Below are positions 36,377-44,632 of a DNA stretch of 64,000 nt, one piece after another. The stretch covers positions 346,121-410,120 of the forward strand of contig NZ_RXLQ01000001.1 in assembly GCF_003953935.1 (NCBI RefSeq). Reading direction: 5' to 3'. The position numbers and the translations under genes are program-made. Below the pieces are notes generated by a model. That model did no database searches and was not told the DNA's origin. It saw only the letters and a list, made by a program, of their open reading frames with translations. Every line of letters starts with the position of its first letter. Position 1 is the first letter of the stretch. Origin of the DNA: Massilia atriviolacea (GTDB taxonomy: Bacteria > Pseudomonadota > Gammaproteobacteria > Burkholderiales > Burkholderiaceae_D).

Positions 36377-37195
36377 CTAGGCCAGCACGACCTCGACGCC
36401 TTTTTCGATCAGGGTATCGACCACTTGCTGGTCGGCGCCACGGTCGGTGATGAGCATGTGGATATCGTCGACGCGCGCGATCACCGACAAGGTGCGGCGC
36501 AGCAGCTTGGACGAATCGGCCACCGCCACCACATGGCGCGCCACCTTCATCATTTTCGCATTGAGCTGCGCTTCGAGCAGGTAGGGCGTCATCAGGCCGA
36601 TCTCTGGGTCGAGGCAGTCGACGCCGAGGAACAGGCGGTCCGCCTGCAGGTGCTCCAGCGCGGCTTCGGCCTGTGGCCCGGACAGCGAATACGAGCGCGA
36701 ACGCAGCTGCCCGCCCAGCATGATCAGGTTCACATGCTGCACATTGGCCAACAGGACCGCGATATTGAGCGCGTTGGTGATCACGTTGATGGACGTGAGC
36801 TTCATGCCGCGAATGAGCTTGGCGATTTCGGCCGTGGTGGTGCCCGAATCGAGGATGATGGTATCGCCGTCGGCGATCAGGCGCGCGGCGGCGGCGGCGA
36901 TGCGCTTCTTCTCGGCGTGATGCTGGTTTTCCTTGACGCTGATGGGCAGGTCGTCGCCATCGCGCTGCACCAGCGCGCCGCCGTGGGTGCGTACCAGCGC
37001 GCCGACGTCTTCCAGCGCTTTCAGGTCGCTGCGGATGGTCACGACCGAAATGCCGAAGCGGGCCGACAGTTCTTCGACCGTGACCTGTTCCTGCGCTTCG
37101 ACCAGTTCCACGATCTGGCGCCGTCGTTCGGCCAGGAGGCGGCCCTTGTCGGGGCCCGGGTTTCGTTCCGGCGCTGCGCCGTTCGGATTTTCCAT
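36377..37195 (-). CDS. agaR: DeoR-family regulator, AgaR-like
   Basis: A 272-residue repressor-type regulator. The N-terminal winged helix has RRRQIVELVEAQEQVTVEELS and FGISVVTIRSDLKALEDVG, the DeoR signature. The C-terminal sugar-phosphate sensor domain contains LDSGTTTAEIAKLI and the conserved VADSSKLLRR. The start at 37195 gives MENPNGAAP; an upstream extension lacks family resemblance. It lies upstream of the TonB-headed catabolic operon on the same strand and most likely senses a galactosamine-pathway phosphosugar. The symbol is by context. Confidence 0.88.
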   Translation of the reverse strand: MENPNGAAPERNPGPDKGRLLAERRRQIVELVEAQEQVTVEELSARFGISVVTIRSDLKALEDVGALVRTHGGALVQRDGDDLPISVKENQHHAEKKRIAAAAARLIADGDTIILDSGTTTAEIAKLIRGMKLTSINVITNALNIAVLLANVQHVNLIMLGGQLRSRSYSLSGPQAEAALEHLQADRLFLGVDCLDPEIGLMTPYLLEAQLNAKMMKVARHVVAVADSSKLLRRTLSVIARVDDIHMLITDRGADQQVVDTLIEKGVEVVLA

Positions 37196-37338
37196 TTCTT
37201 GTTTCGCTTTGTTTCGAGTTGGCACCGGGCCATTATAAAACGGAATGCAGCCAAGTGGCGCGGCCCGGCCTGGGTATAGCACGCCTCGAAGACATCCGAA
37301 TCAGGCAAAACAACCTCAATTCAAAAATGAATATCTTT

Positions 37339-38799
37339 TTATAACGCTCCGCGCGGCGTTGGCAACGGTTTCAGGCTTCTCACCGTGGCGTACGTCGGCC
37401 CATGCGAGCCGAACAACACCGGGACGCCGGCCAGCGCCTCCAGCTGCGCCACGAATGCCGCCGCATCGGGCACTGGCTCGTTCGCGTAGTGTGGCGTGAC
37501 CCGCGCGAGCAGTCGGCCCAGCCGCTCCTGATGCGCCAGGTCGTGCGCCGCACCAGGCAGGATGGCGTCGATCCGTCCCGACACCGGATCGCGCGTGCAC
37601 AAGCCGTCATCCGCACCATTCGAACCGCTCCCACAATCCGCACCATTCGAACCACTCCCACAATCCGCACCATTCGCACCATTCGCATCGTCCGCCTCGT
37701 ACCCGGTGCACCAGTGCAGGCCCGGCGCGCGGTCGAATACATCCAGATGACTCACCAGCAGGCCGTCGAGCGGCCCCGCCACCTGAAGCGCATAGCGCAG
37801 CAGTAGCGCATCGGGATGCCCGCGCCGGAAGCGCCCTTGCCAGCCGTCCGACGCATTGTGCGGCTCGGGCAGCCGATCGAGGCGCGCATCGTGCGTCGGC
37901 AGCGGCCCGTTGCCATGCCGGGTCATGTACGAACGCAGGATGCCAAGGTGTTCGATGCGCGCATGCTGGCCCGCGTCGGCCGCCACCGCCTGCACCGACG
38001 CCGGATGGATGCTGCTCCACGTCGTATGCGGATGAAAACCGCGCCATTCGTCCAGCAGCACGCCCTGCGCGCCTTCGAACAGCACGCAGCCGGGCAGGTG
38101 CAGCCGCTCGGACACCTGTGCGCGCGGGGCCGGCGGCACCTGCTGGGTCAGCTGCGCCACCTGGTCGAGCCAGCGCGCGGCGATGCCCGGGTCGTCCAGC
38201 ACCGCCAGTTCCGCCGCATAGGCACGCTGGTTGGCCGGTTCCTCGCAATGCTCGCTGAAACCGGCGCGCAGTGTGCGCCGCATCAGCTCCAGTTTGGCCA
38301 GCGCCACCGCCGGCTGCACCAGATCGGCGTAATGCACGATCTGTGCGGGATAATCGATGCCGTGGCCCACCGTTTCGCCCACGCCGACGCCGCAGCTGCC
38401 GTGCGCCTGCGCACCGCGCCGCAGTTCGCGCATGCGGCCCGCAGCCTGGTGATACGGTGTGGTGACGCGGCAGCGGCCGTCGATGACGATCCTCCGCAGG
38501 GCGTCATCTACGCCGGCGCGGCGCAAGTAAGCGTCTTCCACCAGCAGCGCGGTCGGATGCACGACCACCGGAGAGGCGAGCAAGGTGACCGTACCCGGCA
38601 CAAAGCTGCCCGCGCCGAACTGCGCGAAGGTATGATGCCGTCCGTCCGGCAGCACCACATTGTGGCCCGCCTGGGCGCCGCCATTGAAGCGCACCACCGT
38701 GTGCGCGCCCCATTGCCGGCACAGGAAATCGGTGAACAGGCCCTTGCCGCAATCGCCGAAGCCAAGCCCCAGCAGGGACACCAGACGTGTCGAAGACAT
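37339..38799 (-). CDS. Adenylosuccinate-synthetase-like (PurA superfamily) enzyme
   Basis: A 486-residue PurA paralogue, last gene of the five-gene NrtR operon (8 bp after the VWA stop, AAGGAT ribosome-binding site). PurA's GDEGKGK loop reads GFGDCGKGLF, keeping the catalytic Asp and the Lys. The catalytic-His loop reads NGGAQAGHN, keeping the His. LFEGAQGVLLDEWRGF matches FEGAQGTLLD. The SSN end of PurA's next loop and the Arg-containing GRGIGPAYE segment are altered (GSCGVGVGETVGHG). The GTP- and IMP-type sites may therefore accept a different nucleotide or acceptor. A low-complexity insert of NGADCGSGS repeats lies near the C-terminus. It is probably not the housekeeping purA. Confidence 0.85.
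   Translation of the reverse strand: MSSTRLVSLLGLGFGDCGKGLFTDFLCRQWGAHTVVRFNGGAQAGHNVVLPDGRHHTFAQFGAGSFVPGTVTLLASPVVVHPTALLVEDAYLRRAGVDDALRRIVIDGRCRVTTPYHQAAGRMRELRRGAQAHGSCGVGVGETVGHGIDYPAQIVHYADLVQPAVALAKLELMRRTLRAGFSEHCEEPANQRAYAAELAVLDDPGIAARWLDQVAQLTQQVPPAPRAQVSERLHLPGCVLFEGAQGVLLDEWRGFHPHTTWSSIHPASVQAVAADAGQHARIEHLGILRSYMTRHGNGPLPTHDARLDRLPEPHNASDGWQGRFRRGHPDALLLRYALQVAGPLDGLLVSHLDVFDRAPGLHWCTGYEADDANGANGADCGSGSNGADCGSGSNGADDGLCTRDPVSGRIDAILPGAAHDLAHQERLGRLLARVTPHYANEPVPDAAAFVAQLEALAGVPVLFGSHGPTYATVRSLKPLPTPRGAL
37611..37690. repeat. In-frame 27-bp tandem repeat within the PurA-like gene
   Basis: Two nearly identical 27-bp units (37611-37637 and 37638-37664, one mismatch) and a partial, degenerate third encode repeated NGADCGSGS peptides. 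Because the unit is a multiple of three, copy-number change would keep the frame. Confidence 0.85.
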
Positions 38800-38807
38800 G
38801 GCTATCC

Positions 38808-39785
38808 TTATGCGAACATGCGTTTCCACCACGCCGACGGCGTCGCCGGCGTACCCGCCGCCGGCACATGCACGCGTGCGGCGGCATCCGGATCGAGCAG
38901 GTCGGCGTACGGGCGCAGGGCGCGCACGATGGCCGAGACGCGCTGCGGCGCAATGCCGTTGGCGCCCAGCGTGGTCACCAGCGCATCCATGTCCGGAATG
39001 GCGCGCTCGGTCAGGCCGACGATGGCGGCGGCCACCGCGCAGGCGTCGCCCGGCTCCTCCATGCAGATCACATGGTCGCCCAGCAGGTCGCGCCAGCGTT
39101 TTTCGCAGCGGGCGCGCCGGCCCAGGTCGGGAATCAGGAAGAACACATGGTACGTTTCGGCCGCCGCCGCAATCGCCTCGGCGATCGGCACGTCCGCATC
39201 GAGCTTGTCGCCCACCAGGCTGCCGATCTGGTGGCGCGAGACCGCCGGGTAGGGCAGCTCGTCGCCGGTGATGAACAGATAGCCCTTTTTGCGGCGCTTG
39301 ACCCAGCAGTCGATGTCGGTGTGCTGCGCCACCATATAGAAGGCCAGCTCGTAGCTCTCTTCGCCGCTGCCGCCACCGCCGCCTTCGAGGTAGCTCCAGG
39401 TCAGCCACTGGTCCATCAGTTCGGCGGTCGACTCGAACTGGCCGACCTGCAGCGGGGCGCGGTCGGACGTGGCGTCGCCGATGGCCATGAACAGCAGTTG
39501 CGGATCGGCGACGCCGACCGCGCCGAGCAGCGCCATGAAAGTCGGCAGCTCTTTGGTGGCCAGGCTTTGCGGAATGTCGCCCATCGAGCCGGTGACGTCG
39601 AGCGCGAACACGATGCCCAGCGAGTTGGGATGGTCCTCGCTGTCGCGCGATTCGCGGATTTTCAGGCCTTTGGGGTTCATCAGCGGGTGGCATCCGCGCT
39701 GGGTGAACACCTCGGTGCGGGATGCCGACGCGCGGTCGGCGACCAGTGCTGCGTGCGCAGCGTGGGAATAGTTACCTTGACCCAT
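38808..39785 (-). CDS. VWA (von Willebrand A) domain protein, TerY-like
   Basis: A 325-residue cytoplasmic protein. The metal-ion-dependent adhesion site is ALDVTGSMGDIP (DxTxS form), followed by TDIDCWVKRRKKGYLFITGDELPY, which resembles the conserved ITDGxP turn. The C-terminal ~80 residues are helical and ALEA-like. No signal peptide. VWA proteins of this kind (TerY in tellurite clusters) act with kinases as adaptor or switch proteins, and here the neighbour is a kinase-like protein 17 bp upstream. The start at 39785 has AAGGA with 7-nt spacing. Confidence 0.88.
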   Translation of the reverse strand: MGQGNYSHAAHAALVADRASASRTEVFTQRGCHPLMNPKGLKIRESRDSEDHPNSLGIVFALDVTGSMGDIPQSLATKELPTFMALLGAVGVADPQLLFMAIGDATSDRAPLQVGQFESTAELMDQWLTWSYLEGGGGGSGEESYELAFYMVAQHTDIDCWVKRRKKGYLFITGDELPYPAVSRHQIGSLVGDKLDADVPIAEAIAAAAETYHVFFLIPDLGRRARCEKRWRDLLGDHVICMEEPGDACAVAAAIVGLTERAIPDMDALVTTLGANGIAPQRVSAIVRALRPYADLLDPDAAARVHVPAAGTPATPSAWWKRMFA

Positions 39786-39802
39786 GATAGTTCCTTTATT
39801 GG

Positions 39803-40750
39803 TTACGGAGTGGGACTGAAATCGATAAATCTGGCCGGGCCGAACGCGTCTTTCGCCGCGCCGCCGACCGCCTGGCGCATGCCTTCCGCGCCGAGTGACG
39901 CGCACCATGCGGCGTCCATGCTGGCCCGCTCCAGCAACCGCGCCAGCGGGGCCGGAATGGCGTTTGACAAGGCCGGCTCGCCCGGGGAGTCGGACAGCAT
40001 CGCGCGCATGGCCCAGGCCAGCTGCACCAGGTCGCGCGCCTGGGCGCCGCGATCGTGCCTGCGGGTTGCGCCGGACCAGCCGATAATCAGCACGCCATGG
40101 TCGGCCGGGTGCACCAGCAGGTGCTCGGGCGCCAGCCGGCCATGGCTCCAGCCGCCGGCGTGTACGTACGCCAGCACTTCGAGCACGCGGCGCCACATCC
40201 ACACTGCATGGCGCGGGTCGATGGCGCGCCCATAGGACAGCCGCACGTCGGCCAGGCTGCCCCAGAATCCGGTGGGGTGGCGCAGCACCAGCACCTCGCG
40301 CCGCTGGCCATCCGCGCCGGCGCCCGCGCCCACGGCGACCGCCTGCGGCAGGCGCTGGGTATAGTAAGCGGCGCCCGGCCCGTCGTCGGCCTGCAACTGG
40401 TCGAGGATGGCTTTTTCGCGTGCCAGATGGCCGGCGGGCGCACCGGGGTGGGCGAGCTTGAGCACCACGCGTCCCGGCATGGCGCCGCTCCGGTCGGCCA
40501 GCGACACGGTTGCGCAGCCGCCGGCGCCCAGGTGGGCGATGGTTTTGTAGCGCTGGCCGCCGCAGGCAATGTCCGCCTCCGCGTCGCCTGCGCGCGAGCG
40601 CAGGTAGGCGGCACGAAAATCGGCGGCGCGCACCAGGTCTTCGCTGTGCGTCACGTCCGCCCCGCAGTAGGTGCAGCTGACGATGCGCCACAGCGCCTGC
40701 CGGGGCAGCGGGCTGCCGCATTGGGGGCAAAGGAGGGTGAGCGGCGTCAT
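39803..40750 (-). CDS. Zinc-ribbon pseudokinase
   Basis: A 315-residue protein with an N-terminal zinc ribbon (CPQCG at about 9-13, CTYCG at about 26-30) and a protein-kinase-like domain. The Gly-rich loop LGAGGCATVSLA, the VAIK-type Lys (VVLKLAHP) and the alpha-C Glu (REKAIL) are present. The catalytic loop HRDLKPEN reads HGRLAPEHLL, and the DFG position reads IIGW. The proton-acceptor Asp, catalytic Lys, Asn and metal-binding Asp are all missing, so it should bind nucleotide or partner without phosphotransfer. It ends 17 bp before the VWA start and begins 7 bp after the SPFH stop. Confidence 0.82.
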   Translation of the reverse strand: MTPLTLLCPQCGSPLPRQALWRIVSCTYCGADVTHSEDLVRAADFRAAYLRSRAGDAEADIACGGQRYKTIAHLGAGGCATVSLADRSGAMPGRVVLKLAHPGAPAGHLAREKAILDQLQADDGPGAAYYTQRLPQAVAVGAGAGADGQRREVLVLRHPTGFWGSLADVRLSYGRAIDPRHAVWMWRRVLEVLAYVHAGGWSHGRLAPEHLLVHPADHGVLIIGWSGATRRHDRGAQARDLVQLAWAMRAMLSDSPGEPALSNAIPAPLARLLERASMDAAWCASLGAEGMRQAVGGAAKDAFGPARFIDFSPTP

Positions 40751-40757
40751 GTCGGAA

Positions 40758-41735
40758 TCAAGCCAGGATGCGTTTTTTCTCGGCGTCGAATTCGGCGTCG
40801 GTCAGGATGTTCCGTTCGCGCAGCGCGGCCAGCTCGCGCAGCAGGGCGATGCGCTCGCCGTGGGCGGCCGGCGCGATGGCCTGGGCCATCTGGCCCACGC
40901 TGGCCCCCAGCGCACCGCCCATGGCCAGGCCCATGCCGGCGCCGAGCACCGTTGCGGCGCTGCCCTGGTTGGCGGCAGCTGTCTGCAGCACGTCGAAACG
41001 GCGCTCCTGCTGGTAGTCGAAGCCGACGATATTCATTTCAGCGCGCCGCGCCAGCGCCGCCTTGAGTGTCTGGACGGCCGGATCGGCCTCCGGTACGTTG
41101 ACCGATTCGATACTGAAGTGTGTCAGCGCCACACCGTACTGCGCGGTTTCATCGGCCAGCGAATCCTTCAAGGCGCCTGACAGCGCATCGAGCCGGGTCG
41201 AGATCTCCAGCACCGATACGCCGCTCCCACCGATCGCAGCGGCGATCGCAGTCTTGATGCGGGTCGTGTTCACGGCGCGGAAATAGTCGGCCAGCGTGGC
41301 CGCATCCATGCCGCGCGCGGTGCCGACCAGCGACATCAGGAACAGCTTCGGATCGTCGATCCGGATGCCGTACTGGCCGAAGGCGCGCACCGGCACCATG
41401 ATCCCGAACTTCGGGTCCTGCAGCTGGATCGGATCGGGCGTCCCCCAGCGCACATCGAGCGTGGTGGCCAGGTTGACGAACCAGACTTCGGCCGAAAACG
41501 GCGACTGGCCGCCGAAGGGCAAGCCCACCAGCTTGCGCAGCAAAGGCATGTTGCTGGTCGAAAGCGTGTGGCGGCCGGCCCCGAACGGGCCTTCGTACAC
41601 GCCGTCGCGCACCATAAAGGCGAGCTGCGACTCGTTGACAATCAGCTGCGTGCCCGTGGACAGCTCCTGCGAAGGGTACTTCCATGCGAGCTGGCTCGGG
41701 CTGCCGTCCCACTTTACCCTGTCGATAATGGCCAT
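40758..41735 (-). CDS. SPFH-domain protein with C-terminal SHOCT motif (YdjI-like)
   Basis: A 325-residue protein lacking any transmembrane segment. The SPFH/band-7-like domain occupies about residues 20-235 (QLIVNESQLAFMVRDGVYEG at the start, RRAEMNIVGFDYQQ at the end). A Gly/Ala-rich linker (GAGMGLAMGGALGASVG) leads to a SHOCT-type helix pair, ALLRELAALRERNILTDAEF. This architecture is annotated elsewhere as virion core protein-like or YdjI. SPFH proteins oligomerise at membranes and scaffold partners. It is the first structural gene after the NrtR-like regulator (25-bp gap). Confidence 0.85.
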   Translation of the reverse strand: MAIIDRVKWDGSPSQLAWKYPSQELSTGTQLIVNESQLAFMVRDGVYEGPFGAGRHTLSTSNMPLLRKLVGLPFGGQSPFSAEVWFVNLATTLDVRWGTPDPIQLQDPKFGIMVPVRAFGQYGIRIDDPKLFLMSLVGTARGMDAATLADYFRAVNTTRIKTAIAAAIGGSGVSVLEISTRLDALSGALKDSLADETAQYGVALTHFSIESVNVPEADPAVQTLKAALARRAEMNIVGFDYQQERRFDVLQTAAANQGSAATVLGAGMGLAMGGALGASVGQMAQAIAPAAHGERIALLRELAALRERNILTDAEFDAEKKRILA

Positions 41736-41760
41736 GATCGTGTTCTCCTTGGTTGAATGC

Positions 41761-42462
41761 TCACAGGCCGCGCTTGAGCAGCCCTAAGCGGTCGCGAAAT
41801 TCCGGCCGCAAGCGGTACAACTGCGCCGGGCGGCTCGGGCTCGACGCATCCATCTGTCCTTCGGCCGCCTCCAGCACATCGAGTTCGGCCATCTTGCGGC
41901 GAAAGCTGACCTTGTTCAGCGGCTCGCCCATCAGTGCCTCGTACACGCGCTGCAGCTGCGGGAGCGTGAACAGCTCCCCGACCAGGAAGCACGGCAGCGA
42001 CGAATACTGGGTCTTGCCGCGCAGGCGCTGCACGGCCGCCGCCACGATGGCCGCGTGGTCGAACGGCAGCGTGTGCAGGCGATCGACGCCGACCAGCTTC
42101 ACGCCGGGATGGCCGGCCGCCGCGATGACCGCGTGCGGCACCAGCGCGTAATAGGCCAGCGACACCGACCAGCCGCGCGGATCGCGCGCCGCGCCGGTAA
42201 ACGCGGCCAGCTGTTCGAGGTAGGGCACGTCGATGCCGGTCTTGGTCTTGAGGACGCGCAGGGCGGCGCCGTAGCCGTCCAGGTCCTTGTCGGTGTGGAT
42301 GTAGCCGCCGGGGAGGGCGGCCACGCCCTTGTACGGTTCGCGTTCGCGCTTGAGCAGGGCGACCGACAGGCCGTCGTCGCCCAGGGTCAGCAGGACCGTG
42401 TCGACCGTGCAGATGACGTCATTCACGCGGGGCTCCTGTGGAAGGTTGGATTGAGTTGACAT
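41761..42462 (-). CDS. NrtR-type Nudix-related transcriptional regulator
   Basis: A 233-residue regulator with an N-terminal Nudix fold and C-terminal winged helix. The Nudix box is degenerate: the REUxEExGU portion reads RVLKTKTGI, so all three metal-binding Glu are replaced and hydrolysis is unlikely. That is common in NrtR regulators, which sense ADP-ribose or related nucleotides. The C-terminal half (VGELFTLPQLQRVYEALMGEPLNKVSFRRKM region) is the DNA-binding domain. Two inverted repeats lie upstream. The ATG at 42462 is 6 bp from the -10 box, implying a leaderless mRNA; an upstream ATG at 42498 is the alternative. Confidence 0.87.
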   Translation of the reverse strand: MSTQSNLPQEPRVNDVICTVDTVLLTLGDDGLSVALLKREREPYKGVAALPGGYIHTDKDLDGYGAALRVLKTKTGIDVPYLEQLAAFTGAARDPRGWSVSLAYYALVPHAVIAAAGHPGVKLVGVDRLHTLPFDHAAIVAAAVQRLRGKTQYSSLPCFLVGELFTLPQLQRVYEALMGEPLNKVSFRRKMAELDVLEAAEGQMDASSPSRPAQLYRLRPEFRDRLGLLKRGL

Positions 42463-42468
42463 GCTTGC

Positions 42469-42498
42469 ATTGTACTTAGTTTCAAAATGAAACAGCAA
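42469..42498 (-). promoter_or_regulatory. Promoter of the NrtR-SPFH-VWA-PurA operon with overlapping operator
   Basis: On the minus strand TTGCTG (42493-42498) and TACAAT (42469-42474) are 18 bp apart. An inverted repeat, GTTTCA and TGAAAC around AAA (42479-42493), fills the spacer, an ideal place for a repressor. A transcription start 6-7 bases after the -10 would fall on the ATG at 42462. Confidence 0.65.
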
Positions 42499-42542
42499 GC
42501 GAAATTCGATTGAAGGGCTAAATTCGTCATGATTCGACGATT

Positions 42543-42559
42543 AGATTCAAACTGAATCT
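42543..42559. promoter_or_regulatory. Second operator-like inverted repeat upstream of the NrtR-type gene
   Basis: AGATTCA and TGAATCT flank AAC in a perfect 7-3-7 inverted repeat, sharing the TTCA-3-TGAA core with the box at 42479-42493. Centres are 65 bp apart. Between the regulator and msrC (42463-42768) I see only these boxes and a possible msrC -10 (TACAAT, 42706-42711). Confidence 0.6.
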
Positions 42560-42768
42560 TATTAGTCTGAAGGGCAATCCGCGAGGGCTGGCGTGGCCGG
42601 CAGGGGCGATTCAGGATCGATGGCGGCGCGCTGCCGTTCGTCGCCGGGGGGGGCACTACGACGCCATCGGCACGCCCGGCGCCGCAAGGATCGGCCGTAA
42701 CGCGCTACAATGCGCACCTCCGCGCACATCGCGGCTTTTCTTCAACTACCAGACAATCAGCCAGCCGT

Positions 42769-43266
42769 ATGCACTCCGACATGACAAGCAACTCAGGTGA
42801 CTATCCTCTTCTCGCGCGCCAGGTGAGCAGCATCCTCGAAGGCGAGCGCGATCTGACCGCAAACGCCTCGCAATTTTCCGCCCTGGTGTATTCCACCATC
42901 CCCGACCTGAACTGGGCAGGCTTCTACCTGCTCCGTCCGGGCAAAAAGGGCGACGCGCAGGAACTGCTGGTCGGCCCCTTCCAGGGCAAGGTCGCGTGCG
43001 CGCGCATTCCCCTGGGCCGGGGCGTGTGCGGCACTTCCGCACAGGAGCGCCGCACCATCGTGGTCGCCGACGTGCACGCGTTCGACGGCCACATCGCCTG
43101 CGACAGCGCCTCGAACGCCGAAATCGTCATCCCCCTGATCAAGGACGGCCAGCTGTACGGCGTGTTCGACATCGACAGCCCGCTGCTGGACCGCTTCAGC
43201 GAAGAAGACCGGGTCGGCCTCGAAGCGATGGTCAAGGCCTTCCTCGACGCGACCGACATGCACTGA
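42769..43266 (+). CDS. msrC: Free methionine-(R)-sulfoxide reductase (GAF domain)
   Basis: A 165-residue GAF-fold enzyme that reduces free methionine-R-sulfoxide. Family cysteines are seen in VACARIPLGRGVCGT (two) and HIACDSASNAEIVIP; LNWAGFYLL and GVFDIDSP are typical. Length matches the family. The start is uncertain between 42769 and 42781, as neither has a strong ribosome-binding site. Its stop is one base from the convergent mannanase stop. Confidence 0.92.
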   Translation: MHSDMTSNSGDYPLLARQVSSILEGERDLTANASQFSALVYSTIPDLNWAGFYLLRPGKKGDAQELLVGPFQGKVACARIPLGRGVCGTSAQERRTIVVADVHAFDGHIACDSASNAEIVIPLIKDGQLYGVFDIDSPLLDRFSEEDRVGLEAMVKAFLDATDMH

Positions 43267-43267
43267 C

Positions 43268-44518
43268 TCAGAAGCGTGGCAGGCGCTCCAGCGTAATCAC
43301 ATTCGGATGGTGGTAGACCTTCTGTTTGTGCGCATTGGTGTTGTAGTACTCGCCGGTCCAGAAGTTGTTCGGACTACTGACGCCGGCGGGACCGTCGCCA
43401 TCGCTCCAGGTCATGAACCATAGCCACCACGCCTTGTCGAGCGCGATCTTGTCCGGGTCGGGAATGTAGCTGTTCTCGCTCAGGGCGACCGGTTTGCGCT
43501 TGACCGGCGTGTTCAGCGCCTGCTGATAGGTGGCCAGTTGCGCCCCATAGCTCTTGTTGTCGTTGCCGTCGTAAATATCGTGACTGACGATGTCCACCAC
43601 ATCGTCGCCCGGATACCAGGCCGGGTCCTGGCCGTTCCACACCCAGATCAGGTTATGCAGGCCATGCCGGTTCACCAGGCGGTCGTACATATGGCGCCAC
43701 AGGAGGATGTTGGCATACGCCTGCGGCGCGCCGTCGGTACGGGTGCGGCCCCACCAGAACCAGCCGTCGCCCTTGTAGCCCGAAGCTTCGTGCAAGGGCC
43801 GCCACAGCACCGTCACCCCCGCGTCCGAGAGCCGCTTGAGCTCCACCGCGATCAGGTCGATGCCATCGTTGATGTGCTGGTAGGCCGGGCTGTTCCTGTC
43901 CAGCGCACCATTGGCCATCGGGATCATGAAATTCGTATTTTTGCTGGCGTCGCTCTCGCGCGCATAGAAGTTGGCACTGTTGACCTGCGCTGTCTTGAGC
44001 AGCGCCGGGTCGCGCCAGTGCCAGGCGAACGTCACCAGCCCGCCCTTGCCGGCGAAGGCGATCGCTTCCTCGGTCTGGTGCCGGCCTTCGACCCAGTTTG
44101 CGGTCAGGCCGTAGTTCATGAAGTCGTAGCCCATCAGCGCGGGCGTCTTGCCGGTATCGTCGCGCACCCGCGCTTCCATGTCGATCGCATCCCTCCAGGT
44201 CAGGTCGGCCTGGCCGGCGATGACCTGCTTGCCCCAGACGCTGCGCAGATAGCTGAACACCGCGCGCGTTTTGCCGTTGGCGCTGGCGTCGACCGGGGCG
44301 CTGCGGCTGGCCGTCGGCGGCGCGCTGGTGCAAAAGCTGCGCGACACGCAGTAGTTACCGTTTTCGACGTTCCAGCCTCGGTTATCCGTGCCGCAGATGG
44401 GCCAGGTTTTCTGGTTGACGGAGCAGGTGCCGGGATCGGCCGCCTGGGTGTGTGCGGGCAGCGCCAGGGCGGCCGTCAGGGCGAGCAGGCGGATGGCCGC
44501 CGTGCGTTGGTGGGTCAT
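43268..44518 (-). CDS. Secreted beta-mannanase: CBM10-like module plus GH26
   Basis: A 416-residue exported endo-mannanase candidate. The signal peptide ends HTQA. Residues about 30-63 form a Cys-rich module (TWPICGTDNRGWNVENGNYC) matching the CBM10 pattern with paired cysteines. The GH26 catalytic domain has its acid/base Glu in WRPLHEASG (about residue 243) and the nucleophile Glu in ALSENSY (about residue 347), plus AWHWRDP. It probably degrades plant mannan outside the cell. It stands alone; no other mannan genes are beside it. Confidence 0.9.
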   Translation of the reverse strand: MTHQRTAAIRLLALTAALALPAHTQAADPGTCSVNQKTWPICGTDNRGWNVENGNYCVSRSFCTSAPPTASRSAPVDASANGKTRAVFSYLRSVWGKQVIAGQADLTWRDAIDMEARVRDDTGKTPALMGYDFMNYGLTANWVEGRHQTEEAIAFAGKGGLVTFAWHWRDPALLKTAQVNSANFYARESDASKNTNFMIPMANGALDRNSPAYQHINDGIDLIAVELKRLSDAGVTVLWRPLHEASGYKGDGWFWWGRTRTDGAPQAYANILLWRHMYDRLVNRHGLHNLIWVWNGQDPAWYPGDDVVDIVSHDIYDGNDNKSYGAQLATYQQALNTPVKRKPVALSENSYIPDPDKIALDKAWWLWFMTWSDGDGPAGVSSPNNFWTGEYYNTNAHKQKVYHHPNVITLERLPRF

Positions 44519-44632
44519 GGTGTCTCTCCAGCGGTGAGGGAGCGCCCAAGGTAATCGGCTGCGCGCCGCTTTTCAATGAGGACTTGTATTGACAGCCTTC
44601 TTTAGCGGGCGGCGCGCAACTGGCGAGGTGTT

